Shown here: in pieces, positions 44,304 through 49,041 of the stretch
Position numbering within the stretch: the stretch's first letter is position 1
Layout: each line of letters begins with the position of its first letter
Assembly: GCF_020991375.1 (NCBI RefSeq)
Contig: NZ_JAJLQZ010000027.1
Location: forward strand, 1-49,041
Direction of reading: 5' to 3'
From: Glycomyces amatae
GTDB taxonomy: Bacteria > Actinomycetota > Actinomycetes > Mycobacteriales > Micromonosporaceae
DNA: 49,041 nucleotides
Made by a program: the position numbers and the translations under genes
Notes under the pieces: model-generated
Databases searched by the model: none
Seen by the model: only the letters and a program-made list of their open reading frames with translations
Told to the model about the DNA's origin: nothing

Positions 44304-45215
44304 ATGTCCCGTAGCGAGAAGACCTTCCTCGTGACCGGCGCGACCGGGCGGCAGGGCGGCGCCGTCGCCGCCCGCCTGCTCGCCGAGGGCCGGCGGGTGC
44401 GGGCGCTGACCCGCGACGCCGCGAGCGCGAAGGCGAGGGCACTGGCCGAGGCGGGGGCGGAGGTCGTGGTCGGCGACCTCGACGACCGCGGCTCGCTCGA
44501 CGAGGCGGCGGCCGGAGTGTGGGGCGTCTTCAGCGTCCACGCCGGGGCCTACGAGGGCGGCCCGTACGGGCACGACCTCGAGCACGAGGCGCGTGCGGCC
44601 GCGAAGCTCGGCGCCGCGGCGAAGGACGCCGGAGCGGCCCACATCGTGCACTCCTCGGCGTTCGGCGTCGACGGACCGCTCGAACCCCACATGGACATGC
44701 TCCAGCGCAAGGCCGCGGCCGAGCGGGCTATCCGGGACAGCGGCGTGGCGCACACGTTCCTGCGCCCGAGCTCGTTCATGGAGAACACGTTCGACTCCCC
44801 GCGCGAGCTCCAGGGCGGCGCGCTGGTCTCGATGCTGCGGGCGGACGTGTTCGAGCCGCTCATCGCCGCCGACGACATCGCGGCGTTCGCCGCGATCGCC
44901 TTCGCCGACCCCGGGGCGCACGCCGGGAAGGCGTACGAGCTGGCCGGGGACGACATGACGCAGGTCGACAAGGCCGCGCTCATCGGCCGCGTCGTCGGCC
45001 GCGAGGTGCCCTACGTGGACCTCGCGACGGTGGAGGGCGTCGAGGTCGACCCGACCACCGCGAAGACGCTGGCGATCCTCAACGAGCACCGCATCGAGGT
45101 CGACATCGAGGCGCTGCGGAGGCTCCACCCGGGGCTGCTCACGTTCGAGCAGTGGCTGACCGGGGTCGGCAGGCCGCTGGTGGACGCGTACTTCGCAAGG
45201 ATCGACGCGGCGTAG
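44304..45215 (+). CDS. NmrA family NAD(P)-binding protein
   Basis: A 303-residue atypical SDR of the NmrA/HSCARG group. TGATGRQGGAVAARLL at residue 10 is the dinucleotide loop, VGDLDDRGSL the following acidic turn, and HIVHSSAFGVDG plus FLRPSSFMENTF are family landmarks. The active-site Tyr-x3-Lys is not present in usual form (HMDMLQRKAAAE), so it may be a redox sensor or an isoflavone-reductase-like enzyme. GGAAAGGA is ten bases before the ATG at 44304. It is probably controlled by the divergent TetR. Confidence 0.87.
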   Translation: MSRSEKTFLVTGATGRQGGAVAARLLAEGRRVRALTRDAASAKARALAEAGAEVVVGDLDDRGSLDEAAAGVWGVFSVHAGAYEGGPYGHDLEHEARAAAKLGAAAKDAGAAHIVHSSAFGVDGPLEPHMDMLQRKAAAERAIRDSGVAHTFLRPSSFMENTFDSPRELQGGALVSMLRADVFEPLIAADDIAAFAAIAFADPGAHAGKAYELAGDDMTQVDKAALIGRVVGREVPYVDLATVEGVEVDPTTAKTLAILNEHRIEVDIEALRRLHPGLLTFEQWLTGVGRPLVDAYFARIDAA

Positions 45216-45221
45216 CCTCCC

Positions 45222-45251
45222 GCGCCGCGGGCCGGGCGCGGCCCGCGGCGC
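45222..45251. terminator. shared terminator of NmrA-like and SnoaL-like genes
   Basis: A 12-bp perfect stem GCGCCGCGGGCC/GGCCCGCGGCGC with loop GGGCGC lies in the 53-base gap between the two convergent genes. Confidence 0.82.
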
Positions 45252-45268
45252 CGGGCCGGACGCGCGGT

Positions 45269-45700
45269 TCACGCGGGGGCGGTCTCGGGCGCGAACGCGA
45301 AGGAGACCCGCTCCATGAGGGCCTTGCGCTTGGTGTTGTGGAAGGCGGCGATGCGCCACTCGCCGTCGGCCTCCCGCACGAGGGTGTAGGTCTGGACCTT
45401 CGTGAGCTTCGCGGGGCGCTCACCGCGCTTGGCCACCTCGCCGCGGCTGGTGACGACCGCCGCGTCGGGCCCGAGGAGGCGGATGTCGGCGATCTCGTCG
45501 ACGAGCACGCTGCCCTTGAGGAACCGGTCGAACAGGATCTGGTGGGTGCGGCCGATCTCCTCGCGGCCGCGGTAGAGGGTGCCGATCCAGGTCACGTAGG
45601 TGGCGTCGGCGGTGAAGCCCGCGGCGTAGGCCTCGCCGTCGCCGGCGGCCCAGGCCGCGACGGTCGACTTGATGCGGGCGGTGATGCGGTCGGTGTCCAT
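45269..45700 (-). CDS. SgcJ/EcaC-type SnoaL-like protein
   Basis: A 143-residue NTF2-fold protein. It opens RITARIKSTVAAWAAGDGEAYAAGFTADATYVTW, the family's typical helix-strand start, and ends with READGEWRIAAFHNTK. Members occur in polyketide oxidation and as stress-related orphan proteins; no catalytic residues can be assigned. It is divergent from a MarR gene across two palindromes, so it is likely that regulator's target. Confidence 0.8.
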   Translation of the reverse strand: MDTDRITARIKSTVAAWAAGDGEAYAAGFTADATYVTWIGTLYRGREEIGRTHQILFDRFLKGSVLVDEIADIRLLGPDAAVVTSRGEVAKRGERPAKLTKVQTYTLVREADGEWRIAAFHNTKRKALMERVSFAFAPETAPA

Positions 45701-45719
45701 CTGGGTTCCCTCTGGTAGC

Positions 45720-45769
45720 TTGACGCCTATATTATTTGCGTCAAAACATTATCTGCTTCTATGCAGATA
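45720..45769. promoter_or_regulatory. two palindromes in the SnoaL/MarR divergent promoter
   Basis: TTGACGC (45720-45726) and GCGTCAA (45738-45744) are perfect arms around an AT-rich 11-base spacer (CCTATATTATT). TATCTGC (45750-45756) and GCAGATA (45763-45769) form a second, 7+6+7 palindrome. The block is strikingly AT-rich and should hold both promoters. MarR binding at one or both is inferred. Confidence 0.75.
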
Positions 45770-45793
45770 TTAGCTTAAGGAAGAGGACTCGGC

Positions 45794-46249
45794 GTGTCAA
45801 GACCCGACCTGGAGCGGCTCGGCGCCGTCTACCCGCGCTACCTCAACGCCGTGGTCCTCCACGGCCTCGCCACCGCCCAGGCGGTCGGCATGGGCCCCAC
45901 CGACCTCTACGCCACCGGCACGCTGGCCTTCCACGGGCGCATGACCTCCGGCGAACTCGCCGCCAAGACCGGCCTGACCACCGGGGCCACCACCCGGCTC
46001 ATCGACCGGTTGGAGCAGCGCGGACTGGTGCGCCGCGTCCCCGACCCGGCCGACCGGCGCCGGGTCCTGGTCGAGGCGGTCGCGACCGACGCGATCGGCC
46101 TCGACGACGCCCTGGCCCCGGCCCGCGAGAAGCTCGGCGCGGTCTTCGTCTCGTGCTCCGCCGAGGAGATCGCGACCCTCACCGAGCACTTCGAGCGCGC
46201 GACCCCCGCGTTCCACGAGGCGATCGAGGCGGTCCGCGAGGCGGAGTAG
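45794..46249 (+). CDS. MarR family transcriptional regulator
   Basis: A 151-residue winged-helix regulator. The recognition region is MTSGELAAKTGLTTGATTRLIDRLEQRGLV and the wing is RRVPDPADRRRVLVEAV, both canonical for MarR. GGAAGAGGA precedes the GTG at 45794. It probably represses itself and the divergent SnoaL-like gene until a phenolic or oxidant ligand binds; that ligand class is an analogy only. Confidence 0.9.
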   Translation: MSRPDLERLGAVYPRYLNAVVLHGLATAQAVGMGPTDLYATGTLAFHGRMTSGELAAKTGLTTGATTRLIDRLEQRGLVRRVPDPADRRRVLVEAVATDAIGLDDALAPAREKLGAVFVSCSAEEIATLTEHFERATPAFHEAIEAVREAE

Positions 46250-46346
46250 CGGCCGGGACGGTCCGGGACGGCCGGTCGGGTTGCGCGGCACCCGATCGCC
46301 GCGGGATGATCGCGTCCATCCCGCCCCCGAGCCCGAAGGCACGCCG

Positions 46347-47804
46347 ATGCGCACCCCTCCCCTCTTCAAGCTTCATCCCGCCGCGGCGAGCCTCGTGCTC
46401 GCCGCGGTCCTCGCCGCCACCAACGCCCGCTACGACTACCACCGCGACGAGCTGTACTTCCGGATGCTCGACCCCGCGTGGGGCTACGCCGACCAGCCGC
46501 CGCTGACGCCGCTGCTGGGCCGCGCCGCGGTCGCGGTCCTCGGGGACTCGGTGTGGGCCCTGCGGGTCCCGTCGGTGCTGTGCATGGTCGGCGTCCTGTG
46601 GCTGGCGGTGCTCATCGTCCGCGAACTTGGCGGCGGGAGGGCCGCGCAGGCGCTGTGCGCGTGGGGGCTGGCGTTCGCGGGAGTCGCGCTCGCCTTCGGG
46701 CACCTGCTGTCGACGGCCACGGTCGACCTCGCCGTGTGGACCGCGGTGCTGCTGTTCGCGGCGCGGGCGCTGCTGCGCGACCCGCGGTGGTGGCTCGCGG
46801 TCGGCGCGGTCACCGGGGTCGGGCTGTACAACAAGCACCTGGTCGTGCTGCTGCTCCTGAGCCTCGGGATCGCGCTCCTGGCCGTGGGCCCGCGCGGGGC
46901 GCTGGCCTCGAAGTGGCTGTGGACCGGCGCGGGACTGGCGCTCGCGATCGGCTCGCCGAACCTGGTCTACCAGGCGGTGAACGGCTGGCCGCAGCTGGAG
47001 ATGGCCTCGGCCATCGCCGAGGGCGACGGCGCGGAGAACCGGGTCCTCCTGCTGCCCTTCCAGTTCGTGCTGCTGGGGACGTTCCTGGTGCCGGTCTGGA
47101 TCGCCGGGGTCGCGGCACTGCTGCGCCGCCCCGAGTGGCGGCCGGTGCGGGCGCTGGCCGTGGCCTACCCCGTCCTACTGGTGGTCGTGCTGGTGGGCGG
47201 CGGGCAGTTCTACTACCCGATCGGGCTGCTCATCGCCCTGTTCGCGGCCGGGTGCGTCCCGGCGGCGGCGTGGGCGGCCTCGCGCGGGCGGCGCCTCCTG
47301 CTGGTCGCGGCCGTGGCGCTGAACGCGGCCGTCTCGGCGGTGGTCGCGCTGCCGCTGATCCCCGCCGCCGAGGTCGGGGACACGCCGGTCCCGGTCATGA
47401 ACGACTCGGTGCCCGACCAGATCGGGTGGCAGGCGTACGTCGACCAGGTCGAGGAGGTCGTCGCGGCGCTGCCGGAGGGGGAGGCCGAAGCGGCGGCGGT
47501 CGTCACGGCGAACTACGGCGAGGCCGGGGCGCTGGAGCGGTACGGGGAGGACCTGCCGCCGGTCTTCAGCGGCCACAACGAGCTCCACCGGTACGGGCCG
47601 CCGCCCGCGTCGGCGACCGTGGTGGTGACCGTGGGGCTGCCGCTGGAGCGCGTGTCGGCCCACTTCGACGAGTGCGAGGCGGTCGCCGAGCTCGACCACG
47701 GCCTGAGCGTGGAGAACGAGGAGCAGGGGCGGCCCGTCGGCGTCTGCCGGGGGCCGGCCCTGCCGTGGGACGAGCTGTGGCCGGAGTTCCAGCACTACAG
47801 CTGA
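46347..47804 (+). CDS. GT39-type membrane glycosyltransferase
   Basis: A 485-residue polytopic protein of the ArnT/PMT superfamily. The first loop has YDYHRDELYFRMLDPAWGYADQPPLTPLLGR, the acidic active-site loop of polyprenyl-phosphate-sugar-dependent transferases. About nine or ten hydrophobic helices follow (to about residue 345), then a ~130-residue extracytoplasmic C-terminal domain. It would transfer a sugar from a lipid carrier to a lipid or protein outside the membrane. The ATG at 46347 follows the MarR stop by 97 bases, so co-transcription is possible but not clear. Confidence 0.85.
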   Translation: MRTPPLFKLHPAAASLVLAAVLAATNARYDYHRDELYFRMLDPAWGYADQPPLTPLLGRAAVAVLGDSVWALRVPSVLCMVGVLWLAVLIVRELGGGRAAQALCAWGLAFAGVALAFGHLLSTATVDLAVWTAVLLFAARALLRDPRWWLAVGAVTGVGLYNKHLVVLLLLSLGIALLAVGPRGALASKWLWTGAGLALAIGSPNLVYQAVNGWPQLEMASAIAEGDGAENRVLLLPFQFVLLGTFLVPVWIAGVAALLRRPEWRPVRALAVAYPVLLVVVLVGGGQFYYPIGLLIALFAAGCVPAAAWAASRGRRLLLVAAVALNAAVSAVVALPLIPAAEVGDTPVPVMNDSVPDQIGWQAYVDQVEEVVAALPEGEAEAAAVVTANYGEAGALERYGEDLPPVFSGHNELHRYGPPPASATVVVTVGLPLERVSAHFDECEAVAELDHGLSVENEEQGRPVGVCRGPALPWDELWPEFQHYS

Positions 47805-47822
47805 CGGCGCCCCCGGTTCGCG

Positions 47823-48263
47823 CTACGCCCCCGGCTCATGGCCGGGGGCGTACTGCTCGGCGTACGCGCCTTCCGCGGGGACCGCGGTGATGACGTCGAC
47901 CATGACGCCGTCGGGGGCCGCGACGATGAAGTGGCGCTGGCCGAAGTCCTCGGTGCGCAGCGGCAGCAGCTCCCGCAGGCCCGCCTCGCCGACGAGGCGG
48001 CGGTGCTCGGCGTCGACGTCCTCGACCTCGAAGTTGAGGAGCAGCCCGCCCTTGAGGGGCGCGCGGTGCCCTTCGGGGACGGTCGGATGGGCGCTGTCGA
48101 GGAGGGCGAGTTCGTACTGCGGCGCGTCGGGGCGGTGGAGGCTCACGTACCAGTCGGCGGTGAAGGTGGCCGCGAAGCCGAAGTGGCGCGCGTAGAAGTC
48201 GTGCGCGGCGGCGACGTCCTCGGTGGCGATGACCGGGTAGAAGCCGTTGAGTCGGGTCGCCAT
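47823..48263 (-). CDS. VOC family protein (glyoxalase/bleomycin-resistance fold)
   Basis: A 146-residue vicinal-oxygen-chelate protein with two beta-alpha-beta3 units. The first is [23 protein letters not shown], the second starts [22 protein letters not shown] and ends with [16 protein letters not shown]. The ATG at 48263 has GGAG six bases upstream; a longer frame to 48293 runs into the operator. It is probably repressed by the divergent TetR. It may bind or detoxify a small molecule; no metal triad is certain. Confidence 0.87.
   Translation of the reverse strand: MATRLNGFYPVIATEDVAAAHDFYARHFGFAATFTADWYVSLHRPDAPQYELALLDSAHPTVPEGHRAPLKGGLLLNFEVEDVDAEHRRLVGEAGLRELLPLRTEDFGQRHFIVAAPDGVMVDVITAVPAEGAYAEQYAPGHEPGA
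47826..47850. terminator. hairpin over the VOC gene 3' end
   Basis: A 10-bp perfect stem CGCCCCCGGC/GCCGGGGGCG with loop TCATG covers the last codons of the VOC gene and lies 21 bases past the convergent GT39 stop. It can terminate the glycosyltransferase transcript. Confidence 0.55.
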
Positions 48264-48287
48264 GGCGGTCTCCTCTGTGTCGAAGGA

Positions 48288-48337
48288 TTTCACATACCTC
48301 GGGTATGTGAAAACGATGTTAGCATACCCCGGGTATG
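48288..48337. promoter_or_regulatory. double TetR operator between VOC and TetR genes
   Basis: A 25-bp palindrome, TTTCACATACC-TCG-GGTATGTGAAA (48288-48312), and a second copy of its core, CATACCC-C-GGGTATG (48323-48337), have centres 30 bp apart, again about three helical turns. They lie between the VOC start and the TetR start and should control both. Confidence 0.87.
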
Positions 48338-48352
48338 TGAAAGCGAGGGCGC

Positions 48353-48937
48353 ATGGCGGGGACGAGGAGCGGGCAGCGGGCGGCGACGCGGCGGGCGCTG
48401 CTGGCGGAGGGACGGCGGCGGTTCGCCGCGGAGGGGTACCACGAGGTGGTGCTCGCCGAGGTCGCGCAGGCCGCCGGGGTCACCAAAGGGGCGGCCTACC
48501 ACCACTTCGGCAGCAAGCAGGGGCTGTTCCGGGCGGTGGTCGCCGAGGTGCAGGAGGAGCTGGGCGGGCGCGTCGCCCGCGAGGCCGACCGGTTCGGGGC
48601 GCCGTGGGAGCGGCTGCGGGCCGGGTGCCGGGCGTTCCTGGCGGCCGGGGCCGACCCGGCCGTGCGCCGGATCCTGCTGGTGGACGCGCCCACGGTGCTC
48701 GGGTGGGACGAGTGGCGGGCGATGGACGAGGACGCCTCGGCGCGGCACCTCCACGACGCGCTCCGGTCCCTGGTGGAGGCGGGGGTCATCGCGGAGCAGC
48801 CGGTGGAGCCGCTGGCGCGGCTCCTGTCGGGGGCGATGAACGAGGCGGCCCTGTGGCTGGCGCGGTCGGAGGACCCGGAGGCGCTCGCGGCCACCGAGCG
48901 GGCCCTGGACCGGCTCCTCGGCGGGCTGCGCGACTGA
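48353..48937 (+). CDS. TetR family transcriptional regulator
   Basis: A 194-residue regulator. Its helix-turn-helix reads [32 protein letters not shown] (about residues 33-64) and a helical effector domain follows ([23 protein letters not shown]). GAGG is five bases before the ATG at 48353, and the second palindrome ends 15 bases upstream, so binding would block its own transcription. It is paired with the divergent VOC gene. The last 104 bases of the window after its stop hold no gene. Confidence 0.9.
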   Translation: MAGTRSGQRAATRRALLAEGRRRFAAEGYHEVVLAEVAQAAGVTKGAAYHHFGSKQGLFRAVVAEVQEELGGRVAREADRFGAPWERLRAGCRAFLAAGADPAVRRILLVDAPTVLGWDEWRAMDEDASARHLHDALRSLVEAGVIAEQPVEPLARLLSGAMNEAALWLARSEDPEALAATERALDRLLGGLRD

Positions 48938-49041
48938 GCCGGGTCGAGCGGGCGCGGCGCTGCGCCTCGGCCGCGGTGCCCCCTCAGCGGGCCGAGGGTA
49001 CGGCGGCGAGAAACGGGCGCGGGCCCGGGCCGGGGGGCCCG

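Overview
The window is high-GC actinobacterial chromosome. The evidence is the GC-rich third codon positions, many GTG/TTG starts, TetR/MerR/MarR regulators next to palindromic operators, and a gene order moxR-DUF58-VWA-fabG-fabI-ferrochelatase-nfeD-SPFH that matches the Mycobacterium tuberculosis Rv1479-Rv1488 arrangement as I remember it. The fabI/inhA-type reductase and coproporphyrin-type ferrochelatase also fit Actinomycetota. I cannot fix the genus.

Left arm (1-13,150): a divergent zinc ABC transporter of the aztABCD type, with a Zur-box-like palindrome between aztA and aztB and two AztD-like lipoprotein paralogues around the solute-binding protein AztC. Then come an MFS transporter, a SulP anion transporter with STAS domain, a MerR regulator, an SDR/TetR divergent pair sharing a double operator, and a large KAP-family P-loop NTPase.

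Accessory segment (about 13,150-24,880): a decayed island ending at a tRNA-Leu(GAG) gene. It holds gene-poor stretches, two remnants of IS5-group transposases, a hemC fragment cut at a transposase remnant, a secreted 'choice-of-anchor P'-like gene broken by two frameshifts, and a 5'-truncated tyrosine integrase beside the tRNA 3' end. Apparently intact cargo includes a sulfotransferase, a SAM methyltransferase, an Lsr2-like protein lacking the RGR motif, a small membrane protein, and a divergent pair of proteins of unknown function (185 aa and 595 aa).

Conserved core (24,884-39,830): an APH-fold kinase, a C45/acyltransferase-like Ntn hydrolase, a SpoU-type RNA methyltransferase, the SPFH/NfeD pair, the ferrochelatase-FabI-FabG operon, the MoxR-DUF58-VWA operon, a candidate C-rich small RNA or structured leader, a small alpha/beta hydrolase, two bacterial PH-domain membrane proteins, and hisG-hisE.

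Right arm (39,830-49,041): tandem Tat-exported GH12 glucanase paralogues and a cytoplasmic GH2 glycosidase (a likely plant-polysaccharide module), followed by regulator/enzyme pairs. These are a TetR with a C-terminal zinc-ribbon beside an NmrA-type reductase, a SnoaL-like protein divergent from a MarR, a GT39-type membrane glycosyltransferase, and a VOC protein divergent from a TetR. Each regulator pair has clear palindromes in its intergenic DNA.
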